Shown here: positions 36,380-47,953 of the stretch, one piece after another
Layout: each line of letters opens with the position of its first letter
How positions within the stretch are numbered: position 1 is the stretch's first letter
Assembly: GCA_021234155.1 (NCBI GenBank)
Contig: JAJEKV010000082.1
Location: forward strand, 2,289,377-2,353,376
Origin: Isoetes taiwanensis
Taxonomy: Eukaryota > Streptophyta > Lycopodiopsida > Isoetales > Isoetaceae
DNA length: 64,000 nt
Direction: 5' to 3'
The notes under the pieces: model-generated
What the model saw: the letters and a program-made list of their open reading frames with translations, nothing else
Databases searched by the model: none
Told to the model about the DNA's origin: nothing
Translations under genes and position numbers: made by a program

Positions 36380-37890
36380 TTACAGGAAATAGGAGGTTTT
36401 GAGCAGTCACCAGCATATCCTAGGGATATTCTAGCATATACCTAAGATATGCCAAAAACCCACATAAACAAGGGTTTGCCCCCCTAGGGGCAACCCAAAA
36501 ATATGTGCAAGCAAATTATTTTCCTAAACATCCCTTTGCCTAGGCATTATTGCGCCAATGCCCATGTGCCACGTGGCCTTGGTCATATTTTTTGAAGGAA
36601 GCCTGTGGGGTATTGTTCTTCGGCACGAAAATTCTCTGACCTAAAAAGGTCAGGCCAAGATCCGACCTCTCCGGTGGATCTGACCTGACAATCATGAGCT
36701 TCAACATCCTTTTGTACCCTTGTGCCTCAAGAAACACCAAAACATGCATAAGCCAAATCAAGCAAACCCAAGGGGGACAAGTTTTGGAAAAAGGTGTCGG
36801 CTTCTATGCGAATTTCTGACGTCTGAGCTACTGTATGTACCGGATTTGACAGTATTTTGCGAAGAATGGCCTGCCTTGCATGAAGTTTAGTTGAATTTGA
36901 TGCAAAAACCTTATTGTTTACCTTCTTATGATTATTTTGGATCCTGTGCCCAAGACTGAGAGCTTGGGAATTGATGTTTACCTTCTATGTGATAATCAAA
37001 TGAGAGAAAATCCGACCTTGGTAAGTACTATTGTTATTTGACAGTGTGAATTCTTATTTCCCTATGCTAAAAATCCATAAACACGGAAGATAGAGACTAT
37101 TAACAATATCTGAGTTAGTTTTCTTGCACCATAGGATTTTTACAGTAAGTACAATTCCAAAATCATCAAAACACATCCCTAGAAACCATCTGTCTGTCCA
37201 TTCTTGAATCAAGAACTGTATTGGCTGATAAACAATTCTTTTCCACAAAATAGCTGCACCTTGCCTTTGTGATGCCTGTGCACTTAGTTTGCAGAGCCAT
37301 TAGAAGTTAAATCAGTTGTCAAAACTAAAAAAAGTGTTCGATCTCAAGAGTTGGCTAAACAAGCTCTCGGGTTGGGATATTGACTCAAATTTGACTTGGT
37401 CAGTAGGCTCAATTCCATAGAGAAGCCTAACGAATTTGCAAATAGGCATTGGTACACTAATCAAGCACATTGTCTAGACGCCTTGTGGATTGAAATTATA
37501 GAAAAGCTCTTAAAGATTGTTCCAGGGCAAGGTTTTTGCGGTGACTAGTTTTTTTATGTTTAGGGAAACTGATCTATCTGGGTTCTTGAGTATAGTACTT
37601 GCAGAATTCTCTACAGAGTGGTTGCCTATAGCAACCTGGAGGTCCTATACCCTTGAGGTTGAGGGTTTTGTCCAGGAAAACCTTCAACAAGCAGGTAACA
37701 CCTGCGAGAGATCTTGTGACAATTTTTCAGCCACGAATAGTCTTTGAAGGCTTAGAACTCCTGAACTTGCCTGACCAAGCTAGACGGGGCCCTAATTTAT
37801 GTAAATTCTAATATGCAAGAAAGGTCAGGGTAGGGAAGTACTTATATTTTGCTTAGGTTCTGTGGCCTGGAGTTCCTTCCCGCCTGACCT
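36380..37890. other. Interval without a supported gene, possibly an intron
   Basis: If the minus-strand gene at 35844-36377 starts at 37892-38082, this 1.5 kb is its first intron. Otherwise it is intergenic. Scattered short ORFs only. No repeat structure was noticed. Confidence 0.35.
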
Positions 37891-37891
37891 T

Positions 37892-38082
37892 GTAGCTGCA
37901 GTAAGAGCACAGACAGACGAACATAGCAGAACAAAGCGGTTGCTTGCAAGATATAGGAGACCGAGAGATGCTTGAGTTGGGACGTCGAGATAAAGGGTTT
38001 TGAAACCAGACCGAGGAATTGGAGCCATGTTGCCTGAGGCACCGCCAAGGAACGGAATCTCCACCTTCCACCTGGCTCCCAT
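37892..38082 (-). CDS. Candidate first exon of a minus-strand gene
   Basis: The ORF from ATG at 38082 reads MGARWKVEIPFLGG, with an internal MAPIPRSGFKTLYLD, then LLYLASNRFVLLCSSVCAL. It reaches a good donor (ACAAG before GTCAGG) near 37891. A hydrophobic stretch near the N-terminus could be a targeting signal. It faces the enkurin gene head to head, with about 150-200 bp between them. The join to the exon at 36377 needs a weak acceptor, so the link is only a suggestion. Confidence 0.3.
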
Positions 38083-38237
38083 ACAATCCTCACCCTCTAA
38101 CTGTCACTAACTCTCACTAGAAGCCAAAAAGTCCACAGCCGTCCGGGAGGAATGTTCTAAATTATTCTAACATCGGGGCCATCTATACGTCACTCCCCCG
38201 TCATCCCAAAGGGTTGCCCACAGAAAAGGGATAATTC

Positions 38238-40418
38238 TTGGAGTTTCATCTTTTCGGACGTGGCAGCGTACCATTCGAAGCGGGGCCCTGTGATAATAAG
38301 CATGGCTGCGACAATATTCCAATACCATTGGAAATGGAAACCCGCGCATGCATGCGGTTCAGCCCAAGATTTCAACTACCGAATCTACAAGACCCAAGAT
38401 TTTCCTTCAATTCAATATTCACTCATCCTCCATACTACGCAGCCGCATTGCATCCGAGCTACCAGCACCTTAACACCAATGCATTTACACTGGCTTTCTT
38501 CCTTTCGAACCCTAAATTTGGCTTCGTAAATTCTGCAACAAGGGTTGTTTTGTGGAGAATTCATCCTTTTTTTGAAATCTGGGACATTTTCTGCAGTGAG
38601 TTGAATTGTTACGTTCGTGCTTAACAGCGGAAACGGCATTCTTGGTCTTATAACCAGGTATGTTTTATTGTATTTGATATGTTTTGTGATACAAAATAGA
38701 AATTTATAATTTTGCTCTTTTCCAGGAGTAGTTTCTTGCATAATATAATTAATGGCTGACATGGCCTGATTGGAGGGTTCCCTGAAGAACACGTACCTTG
38801 GGGATGGGAAAGAAAGCGTCCATAGACTTTTTAATGATGATATATCTCAGGTATGCTATGTGCACTAATAGTCATGGTTGGCTATTTTACACATGACCTT
38901 TTTTTTACACTGAATTCATTCTCAGATGGGAGATGATGCTGATGTGCTTCCTAAATTCAAAGTCAAAAGGACTGCAATGCCGTCTCATATTGATAGCAGT
39001 CAAATTTGTGAGATTTTAAATCCTACAAGAGGAATAAGGCAAGACGATTTTCCTCAGTTAAGGGTATAGGTTTAACTTTTTGGCTATTTTTCAGCAGTCA
39101 AGTCCATGACCATGCAGAAAGGATATGAGTAATAACTTTAAAAAACAACAGAGTTATTCCTCGGAGAAACTAAAGCATTATTGATAAGCTAAAAACAAGA
39201 AGTAGTAATTGTTTTTGACCTTGTCCTTTCTCAGGGACTTGATGCAGAGAAAGGGAATTGCCCCTCGTAATCATGCAAAAGACAATCGAGAAGCCATAGC
39301 AAGACGGAGTGCAATGAATCATGCAATTAAGGAGGTTATGTCTTTCCACCTCTTCCTTATCATCTTTGATTCTATGCTCTCAATTTATTTTAAAATTAAC
39401 CATCTTCTGTTGTGGATAAATAAACATTTTTTAAGTTAACTCAATGTTCTACTTGCTGCAATTTATGAAGCACATTTGTGCCTGTATATTTCCTGTTAAC
39501 ACTTACATTCTACTATTCCACATTCTTCCTTATATCTTTCCTTTTGCCATGAGGAGTTATCGTTTTTTATGGTTCCATCACAGGTTGCTTCTAGGTCAGA
39601 AAAACCAACTGTGCCAAGACCACATAAAATAAGGACAGAGGTATATTTCAATCCCAATGTCAACTTGCTGATGGCTGGGTCATGCTTCACATTCCCAGCT
39701 AAGATTCCAATACTAAATGAAACAGAAACCACCTGAAGCTTCAGTTAAAGATGGCGGAACTGATTTTCTTGCCAAAAACTTCAAAGAGGCATCAAAGCCG
39801 CCACGGAAAAATACAGGAAAAGCAAAACCTGAGCCGCACTTACAGAATGAGAATTTTGGACGCATACCAGCATAGTAAGTCTCTAACATAGTAAGTCTCT
39901 AATAAGCATAATCTTAGGCTTTGGCTTCCTGATGCATGGTGCTAAGCATGAAGACTAAAAGAAGAGGTTTATTTTCCTGCAGCTTAATCAAGAGAAAAAT
40001 TGAGCTTGCACATCAAGAAGAGCAAAGGTGAATGCATTTGCATTTTGTTGTGCCTACATGTGCTAACAAAAACTTACTATGTTGTTGTGTTAGGTTGCTG
40101 GCAGAAGAATCTAAGCATATAGCTCCAGGAATGGTCTTACTACCAGATGATGAGAGAGATGAAGTGCTAAAGAACCTTGAAGAGAGTATCCTTAATACAA
40201 GATGATTATCTTCGGAGTTTCTTAATCAGCTTATTCCTTAATAATAATGTGTGATAGAAAAATCTGCATTGGAAAAACAACTTCGTGGCTTACCATTAGT
40301 TCTTGAAACACCAAGTCAAAAGCGTGCAAAGGCCGAAGCAGAGTCTAAGTTGTCAGATATTGAGGAAGGCATCAAAAGGTTCTCCAGATCAAAAGTTTAC
40401 ATCTCCATAAATGATTAG
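38238..40418 (+). CDS. Enkurin-domain protein (ciliary/flagellar microtubule protein)
   Basis: Coding exons with GT-AG borders and consistent phases: 38926-39063, 39248-39334, 39584-39640, 39726-39874, 39983-40027, 40094-40185 and 40258-40418. From the ATG at 38926 they give 242 residues. The last ~100 residues are an enkurin domain: APGMVLLPDDERDEVLKNLE, LRGLPLVLETPSQKR, then IEEGIKRFSRSKVYI near the C-terminus. Exon 39248 has RKGIAPRNHAKDNREAI. Enkurin and ENKD1 proteins bind microtubules in cilia, flagella and centrosomes. A land plant with one should have motile sperm. Upstream exon 38726-38850 also reads in frame (EGSLKNTYLGDGKESVH), but its nearest ATG is followed by GCC and TGA. A 5' exon ends near 38657. 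Confidence 0.85.
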
Positions 40419-41650
40419 GCAAATTGTGCAAAGACGTACCATGTCTTCAATATTAACTCTCAAATGTATACATATTCAACATGTTGGAAGAAGATTGCAG
40501 ATTTTCACCAAGGATTTTTATGCTTGCTAGGTCTTGAGGGCCAGTTTGCTAGCACGAGATGGATACTAGTGTGATTTAAGGCTATAATTTTGTAGTTTTT
40601 GTCAAACTATATTCTAGACTAAACTATTATGTTTAGTCTGAGATTCTAACAAATGTAATGTCTGACCTCCCAATTACTGTTGTACCAATTATTGTACAAA
40701 CCTTTATGTGGATTTTTTTTACCGCTGCTGGTTAGATTTTTGGAGTGACTTTTTTGCAAGGTGCATATGGGATCCATTGATGCGTTTCATTGATTGATTC
40801 CTAATTAAATTACATATGGCCGAAGCATTTGGCAGAGCCGCCATAGCCGCTTGGTAGCCCGCACTGCATTCCGGCACAACTCTGTATGCTCTGATCAAGA
40901 ATAACGAACCAATGTAAGGCTCTATTTTCAAAACAAAGCATCTGCTGTAGCGACGAGCAGGGGAGTCGGATTTCTCGTCGGATTTAAACAGAGCAGAGGA
41001 GCTCATAATCATTTGCCCGTAACATCTTTAACATTCGACACAGATTTAGATCTGGGCAAATAGGTTGCTACATTTCATACTTGTCAAATCCTAACACATT
41101 CTTTTTCGGTGTTAGATCTCCAGCTGCGGGGGTTGCTTACTGCAGCTCCGGAAATGCAAATTTCAAACCATGGAATAAGCAGCTGAGCATCTGGTAATTT
41201 TGAACCAATTACCATGTTCCAGATAGATGCAAATTTCAAACCATGAAATAAGCAGCCAAGCACAACCAAAGCAATGATTTTGGAAAGCGCTCCTTTCTAC
41301 AATCAAAGCAATTTTCTTCTTAGTCCTATGTGCACACAGATATAGAAGAAAGCTTTGAGCATTGTTTTGTAGAATACATCAACGTTTAGCAAGGTTGAAG
41401 GAAATTTGAGACTTATACTTTTGTTTGGCACATTATATTACGACTATATGCAATACATTGGTCTTCTTCAAGAAAGGTTGCTATTCACTTGTGTACGACC
41501 TGTTTGTATAAAGGAATGGCATATCGAGCAAGATTCCAAAACAAGAAAACTGGCCGAAGCCGAAGGTGCAAGTCATTTTGATTGCGCTGCCAGAGTCTTG
41601 CCCAGCAGGGCATTACCTCAATGCAAATTTTTAGCCCTCCATTATTGCCA
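40419..41650. other. Interval downstream of the enkurin gene
   Basis: Probable 3' UTR to about 40650. A minus-strand ORF at 41012-40719 (MIMSSSALFKSDEKSDSPAR..., 97 codons) is open but has no recognised motif. A 17-base direct repeat, TGCAAATTTCAAACCAT, occurs near 41153 and 41228. Nothing else is supported. Confidence 0.4.
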
Positions 41651-42242
41651 GACACAATTCAGATAAAATACTTCAAAAACACTGTAGCAATGGGAACTTT
41701 GGTTTTACACTTCGAGAGCTCAGGCATTCATCATTCAAGACGAATCTGGTCCAACATCTGTACTCTACATCCGGTAATCAATCCTACTTTATATTAGCTT
41801 AGTCGGCACCGATTCATGAAGAATCGGCACCCAAAAATGCTTCATCGGTTTCGCTCCATACTTCATACTTCTATATTTGAAGACTGAATATGTCGATATT
41901 TCCTTTGATCCCTATAACCATTGATAGGTTAATTTAGCTTCCCATACAATTACAATGGCCTAGTAACCTTACGTTCATTACTTAATTTATATTATCCAGG
42001 CTATACTCATTTCAGTCTTCAAATATAGAAGTATGAAGCAAAACCGACGAAGCATTTTTGGGTGCCGATTCTTCATGAATCAGTGCTGACCAAGCTAATA
42101 TAAGTAGGATTGATTACCTGATGTAGAGCACAGACGTTGGATCGGATTTGCCTTGCATGATGAATGCCTGAGCTCTCGAAGTGTAAAGATAAAGTTCTCA
42201 TTGCTACAGTGTTTTTGAAGTATTTCCTCTGAATTGTGTTTC
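41651..42242. repeat. Foldback (long inverted repeat), 240-bp arms
   Basis: Arm 41651-41890 is repeated inverted at 42002-42242 with high identity over its whole length. Shared blocks are ACTTCAAAAACACTGTAGCA, TTCGAGAGCTCAGGCATTCA, GGTAATCAATCCTAC and TTCTATATTTGAAGACTG. The spacer is about 110 bp. The transcript would form a long hairpin. It lies just before the copia primer-binding site, so the right arm may be part of the copia 5' LTR and the left arm an inverted LTR piece. A foldback transposon is the alternative. Confidence 0.85.
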
Positions 42243-42490
42243 GTGCATTTTCAAAGCTATAGTAATTTCGTTATAACTATTATATTCTCTAATCTGGAAC
42301 ATGGTTGTTTAAAGTTAGTATTGCATTGATAAATTTGCAATTGTTGCACTAAGATTGCTAGACATTTAACCCTTAAATCTTATCGTGGTATCAGAGCCAG
42401 GTTCAAGATGTCTAGTAGGTTTGGAGCTTCACTTTTGAGTGGTATTAAAGTGTATGAAATGGTCCTGGATTCCAGACATGGAAGGAAGAA

Positions 42491-43404
42491 ATGAAGAATG
42501 TTTTGAAGAACGAAAACCTATGGGATTTGTTGCAAGACACTATTAAGTCTTCAAGTGTTGTTGCAGGAAGAAGGAAGAGTAGCTCTTTTGATACAAGTGC
42601 AACAAGAACTATTGAATGTAGTGGAGATGTAAGCAGTGGTGGCAATGAAGGAGCTAAGATCAATGAGGCATATGCCAACTTAACAGGCAAAGTTGGAGCA
42701 TCCATTTTGCTGAAAGTAAGGGGAAAAATGCCATGTGAAATTTGGAGGTACTTGCTCAAACATTTTGAAGAAAAATCATCCTCTCAGATTGATATTCTTG
42801 ACAAGGCACTTAGAAAATTAATACTTAAAGCAGAAGATGATCTTATCAAGTTTTTTTCTTCGTTTGACAATATAGTAGCAAATCTGGAGGGTGCAGGGGT
42901 AATCATGACTGAGCAGCAAAAGTTTTTACATGTAGCTAGGGCAGTTGAAGGGAATAAACAGCTAGCTACATTAATTAGAAATGTGGCCAAATCTAGAGAA
43001 ACTGCAGAAGAATGATACGAATAGAATTTGAGCAACACAAGGTACTCTGTGATGATTATGATGAAAATATTGAAGTGCTATATATGAGCAGAGGAAAGTA
43101 CAAAGGAGGCAACTCCAATACATCAAAGGAAAGAGGACAGGTTGGCCCCTGTTATCACTGTAAAGCACTTGGTCATGTAAAGGCAGATTGCCCAAAGTTA
43201 AACGAAGTAGAATGTTATACGTGTAGTGGGAAAGGACACTTTGCAAATACGTGTTCTAGCAGCAAAGTAGAAGGGGAAAATCTAACAAAGGGAAAGGATC
43301 ATTCAGGGGTCGAGGGAGAGGCTCTAGAATACAAAGTGCAACAGTTAACTTGGCAGAAGAAATTGAAGAAGATACAAGCGAAGACGATAAGGACGCTGAG
43401 GTGA
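42491..43404 (+). pseudogene. Copia gag with two CCHC knuckles
   Basis: The first ORF (42491-43015) is a UBN2-type gag: LWDLLQDTIKSS, then WRYLLKHFEEKSSSQID and a helical tail ending in a stop. The next frame (43012-43404) carries the zinc knuckles CYHCKALGHVKADC and CYTCSGKGHFANTC. One frameshift around 43010 separates them. Gag forms the particle and the knuckles bind the RNA. Confidence 0.85.
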
Positions 43405-44519
43405 GTAAACATGATGTTTTGGCTATTTCAAGCAAAGAATCTAATGATATGAATGACATGCTGACATTAGATAGTGGAGCAGAAAAAACAGTGACAGGAT
43501 CAGCAAAATTACTCAAGAAAGAAGATGAAGAAAGAACTGGATATATCAAGCTTAGAAATGGAGAATTACAAAAGGTTCAGTGTGCTGGTATCTTGGAGCT
43601 CTTTGATATGCAAGGGAAAGCTGTCGTTTTAATGGATGTTTTATATGACCAACTCTAGTTAGAAATCTAATTTCAATGAGCCAATTAGTAGACATGGGTT
43701 ACACAGTTATCTTTGACAGATTACAATGTACTGTGCTACTTGAGAATAAAATCAAATTTCTTGGAAAAAGAGTGGAAAAACTTTTTGGCTTAAATAAAAA
43801 TTATTTGCGTACCATGAATGCAATCATTGTGCCATATCAATGTATGGCATCAAAGATTGTGCCACACCAGTAACAAAAATGTAGAGCTTACGATTAAGCA
43901 AGGATTGATTCTAGCTAATGAATCAAGTGATGGTGAAAAAATTTGCTATGGTTGCATGCTAGGAAAACATGCCAGGCTGCCTTTCAAAAAGTCCAGCAAA
44001 AGATCTAAAGGGATATTGGATATGGTGCATACAGACCTTTGTGGACCACTTAATGTGAGAAGCATTTCTAGCAAAAGGTATTTTATTACCTATATTGATT
44101 ACTTCAGCAGGAGAACCAAATGTGTATGTCTGAGAACTAAGGTTGACGTCTTTGAGGCATTTAAAGTATTTGCAACAAGAGTAGAACTCGAGACTAGGAG
44201 AAATATTAAATATTTGCGTTCAGACAGAGGAGGAGAATACCTATCTACAGAGTTTAAGAGATATTTCAGAGAAAAAGGGATTAAGAGACAACTCATATGC
44301 AGCTTTTCCCTACAGCAGAATGGGGTAGCAGAAAGAAAGAACAGGACAATTCTAAATGATGTTAGGGCAATGTTAAAACATGCAGGACTACCTAATTTTA
44401 TGTGGGAGGAAGTAGTAAGAACTGCTGTGGAAGTTCAAAACATGTTACCTTCAACAATCATCAATGGAGCAATACCCGAGATGCTCTGGTCTGGCACTAA
44501 ACCTAATTTGTCAAATTGA
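43405..44519 (+). pseudogene. Copia protease and integrase
   Basis: Protease block MLTLDSGAEKTVTGS (DSGA active site) at about 43460, followed by a stop near 43658. The integrase starts with the zinc-binding HQRLCHTSNKNV and CYGCMLGKHARLPF, then the core MVHTDLCGPL and YLRSDRGGEYLSTEF with two Asp. The Glu is in QQNGVAERKNRT. The ORF 43818-44519 is intact over 233 codons, but the whole polyprotein needs at least two frame changes. Confidence 0.85.
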
Positions 44520-44623
44520 GAACATATGGCTGCTTAGGCTTTTTACCACTTTCTTAAAGAACAAAGGCAAAAACTCGATGATAGAGCTAAAGTTGCCTAC
44601 TTGGTAGGCTATGATGAGCACTC

Positions 44624-47081
44624 TGATACGGAGCAGCTCGGGGGAGTGGTTCAAGCAACAAGGATTCAATAGCCAAGGGCAATGATATATGGGGGAAAAT
44701 AATAACAAAGTGACCAAAGAAACAATTGTTATAAAATTGTAACAAACACGGCTGATAACGGAGGCCGACTTCACAGTGAACCGTAGCCAAATCGTCCCGG
44801 AAATGTCTTAGAACTGCTCGAATCCTATTAGGAGGACGCTGGAATTCCGGAAGCTTTGGAAAAAGGGAAGATATAATCCAGAAAAGGGTCGATCTCTGTC
44901 TAAACATGGCCGGACCTATTCCATTTATTCTTACAGCCTTTTCCGATAAACTATTCCTAGCAAAAAGGGACGACTCTTCAATCTGTATAAATCCTGCACT
45001 AATGGCCTCGGATCTTATCACAACCAGCTCGCTGCTCCTGCTTGTATCTGTCAGCCCAGCTCCGCTCAGCTCCGCATAGGAAAGTTTTTTTGAACGAGTT
45101 GGAGCCACTGAGTTGCAGAAACTTCAGGCAATGGATAAATATCTTACCGATGTAGCCCGAATTTGGTGGCAGGGAAGGAAGAGAATGGCCCCGGTGATTA
45201 AGACATGGCAGGAATTTAAAAGAGCCTTTGAAAGCCATAACTTACCTGCAAGTTACTTTGTAGACCTCCGAAGGGAATGGGATATATTCACACAAGGAGA
45301 ACGAGAATCTGTTTATCAATACACAAGCAAATTTAACCATTTGTCGGTTCAAATGGAAGGTCTTAGTGATAAAGAGTTAACAAGGAAATATATTTCTGGG
45401 TTAAGAGATGAGCTGTATGCAGAGCTTAGGCTCATTGAACCCCAAACATTGGATGAAGCGGTACGGAAAGCCGAAGCCGCAGAAAGAAAGTTTAATCCCA
45501 AGGGGGCCAAGTATGAAATCTGGGAAGGGTACCCTAAAGAAAATAATGGCAAGCGTGACACAGATAAGGCGAACAACAATGGAGCAAAAAGAGTTAGATT
45601 CAATGATGATCGTGAGAGTTCGAATAACAGAGGAGGGTACGTAACAACGATGACTCGTGAGCGGGCAAATGCACCAGAAAGAGGTTGTTACATATGTGAT
45701 GGACCTCACTTCAAAGCTTCTTGCCCAAAAAGGCAGATACCTACAGACAAGCCTCAAACCGAAATTGAAATTCCCAAGAGCAAAGAAGACAAAGGAAAAG
45801 TGTTAATGCATACTATTGCAGAAACATCTGACAGTTCTCAGGGGAAAGCTGGCAAAGCTGCAGCCAGGGAGTATGAAAGAAGCCGATTAACTATCGGTCA
45901 TACTATTGGTCATTTATCTTAGTTTGGTTTGAGTTTTAGTAGGTTAAGCATAACTATTTGAATGTATGTGATTTTTTTTTGAATAAAATTGAATTCTTAT
46001 TGCTTCCTAACGGAAGGGAACTATCTTCCTTGTTAGAAAGGGATTTACTTTCTGTCCTAGTAGGGGTGGGAACCTACCCGGAATATCAGAAAGGGCTGGG
46101 GATGCCATGACTGTTCAAGTAAGGGACGCCTACTTGATGGATCAGCATGGAGATTTTTCTATCCAAGCGCGGACCCTGCCTTGGAGGATCAGAAAAAGAA
46201 CATTCCCAGGGAAAAGAGATTGGCCTTAAGAAGGGAAGGACCAACACACCTCTTTTCATGACAAGGGTTTTGATGGAATTTCTTTCAGGGTTACTGAGCG
46301 ATCGAGGTCGATCGACTGAAAGAAGGGAAGGACCTGATACGGAGCGGCTCGGGGGAGTGGTTCAAGCAACAAGGATTCAATAGCCAAGGGCAATGATATA
46401 TGGGGGAAAATAATAACAAAGTGACCAAAGAAACAATTGTTATAAAATTGTAACAAACACGGCTGATAACGGAGGCCGACTTCACAGTTATGAACCGTAG
46501 CCAAATCGTCCCGGAAATGTCTTAGAACTGCTCGAATCCTATTAGGAGGACGCTGGAATTCCGGAAGCTTTGGAAAAAGGGAAGATATAATCCAGAAAAG
46601 GGTCGATCTCTGTCTAAACATGGCCGGACCTATTCCATCTATTCTTACAGCCTTTTCCGATAAACTATTCCTAGCAAAAAGGGACGACTCTTCAATCTGT
46701 ATAAATCCTGCACTAATGGCCTCGGATCTTATCACAGCCAGCTCGCTGCTCCTGCTTGTATCTGTCAGCCCAGCTCCGCTCAGAATTGATATCCCTGCCT
46801 AAGTCTCCAGAATTTCTTGCCATAGCTACTGCCAGAGTGAGATCCCTGTAGATTTGTTGTCAAAGAGGCTATTGAGTCCTTGTTGAAGACAAGATAACGA
46901 ATTCTTGTGCTTGAGCCCGGTTGGGTGGTTTGACGAAGTGCTCCTATCAGTTGTCCAGGCATTATAGGCTTTATGCCGGTTGTTATCTTTGGTTAATAGA
47001 AATCATTTCTCCTTTGTTCAATTTTTAACTTCGATTGATTATAAGCTAAGGTTTGTCACTGCAATTTCTTCAAACGTATCA
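44624..47081 (+). mobile_element. Gag-only LTR retrotransposon (TR-GAG-like) inside the copia element
   Basis: The element starts TGATACGGAGC (44624) and ends ACGTATCA (47081), flanked by CACTC on both sides (44619-44623 and 47082-47086). The copia frame resumes after it (DEHS to KAYRMFD). The 3' LTR is 46335-47081 (747 bp). The 5' LTR keeps only its first ~446 bp (44624-45069), ending in CCAGCTCCGCTCAG, and then joins gag directly. The primer-binding site is deleted. A purine tract, GAAAGAAGGGAAGGACC, precedes the 3' LTR. It encodes gag but no pol, so it would depend on another element's enzymes. Confidence 0.9.
45113..45922 (+). CDS. Gag protein of the gag-only element
   Basis: A 269-codon ORF with a Ty3-type gag fold: ARIWWQGRKRMAPVIKTW, FVDLRREWDIFTQGERESVY and YISGLRDELYAELRL. 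A zinc knuckle CYICDGPHFKASC follows near residues 190-202. It differs from the UBN2 gag of the host copia element, so it came from a different superfamily. The first ATG is internal to the gag homology. The true N-terminus was probably lost with the 5' LTR deletion at about 45070. Confidence 0.8.
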   Translation: MQKLQAMDKYLTDVARIWWQGRKRMAPVIKTWQEFKRAFESHNLPASYFVDLRREWDIFTQGERESVYQYTSKFNHLSVQMEGLSDKELTRKYISGLRDELYAELRLIEPQTLDEAVRKAEAAERKFNPKGAKYEIWEGYPKENNGKRDTDKANNNGAKRVRFNDDRESSNNRGGYVTTMTRERANAPERGCYICDGPHFKASCPKRQIPTDKPQTEIEIPKSKEDKGKVLMHTIAETSDSSQGKAGKAAAREYERSRLTIGHTIGHLS

Positions 47082-47088
47082 CACTCGA

Positions 47089-47796
47089 AGGCATATAGAA
47101 TGTTTGATCCAGCAAAAGAGGAAAATTGTAGTAAGTATGGATATCATCTTTGATGAAAGTCAATGCTATAAGAGCAACAAACCTACCCCTGTTGTTGTGG
47201 AGCAAACGGAACATGATGGAACAACATATAAAATGGATAATGCATTCATAATTGATGATGATGACAATGAAACTAACTCCACTATTTTGCAGGAAAAGGT
47301 AATCACAGGAGGGGAACAAGCTCAGAACAATTCTGATCATGATGCAGCAGCAGATTAGGACGATGAGGTTATTAATCCAAGGGCTGACCAGGGCAGGAGG
47401 ACCAACACACAAATCTTACAAGATGAAGCAGGTAGTACTGAACTTTTTGGTAGAGATACCTCTGGAAGAAGCAAAAGATTAAGAAATATCTCTGCAGAAA
47501 TAAATCTAGTTGAAATATTAGCTATGCTTAATTTTGAAGCATCCAAAATTTTTAAAGAGGCCTTAACAACCATAGATGCCGAAGAATGGAATAAAGCAAT
47601 GGAAAATGAACTTAACGCCTTTAAAATGACTGATACATCTGAGCTGACTGATTTACCGAGGGGTAAGAATGTGGTAGGATGCAAGTGGATCTATAAGATC
47701 AAGCAAGGAACCGATGATAAGCCTGTCAAATACAAGGTAAGACTGGTTGCGCAAGGATTCACCCAACAGAAGGGAATTGACAACTCCCATAATTAA
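47089..47796 (+). pseudogene. Copia integrase tail and start of reverse transcriptase
   Basis: KAYRMFDP, then a frame change to IVVSMDIIFDESQCYK, is the usual end of copia integrase. An acidic linker follows, with a stop at about 47358. The RT N-terminus is at 47524-47796: EEWNKAMENELNAFK, then GCKWIYKIK and KVRLVAQGFTQQKGID. The frame ends as the SINE begins, and the YVDD region is only faintly visible past 48270 (ALYVDDN-like). Confidence 0.8.
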
Positions 47797-47809
47797 AATG
47801 GCCAACATG

Positions 47810-47953
47810 CCCATCGCGGTGGTGGTTTAGTGGTAAGGCCTTGGGTTGGGGTGACCCCCACTAGGGTTCAAAACCCACTAGCTATCATCGGGTGGGAGAC
47901 GTGGGTGGGTGCAAGTCCCACCAACCTTGCCTTCAAACAAAAAAAAAAAAAAA
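47810..47953 (+). mobile_element. tRNA-derived SINE with A and B boxes
   Basis: TGGTTTAGTGG (47823-47833) fits the Pol III A box and GGTTCAAAACC (47865-47875) fits the B box exactly, 31 bp apart. A tail of about 15 A ends the element at 47953. The downstream part contains CATCGGGTG, which recurs in the units at 59.5-59.8 kb. It is not a tRNA gene: the sequence does not fold into a full cloverleaf and carries a poly(A) tail. It lies inside the copia RT. Confidence 0.8.

Noticed and set aside
47815..47890. tRNA gene
   Set aside because: The A and B boxes are good, but there is no full cloverleaf, and a downstream tail and poly(A) make it a SINE.
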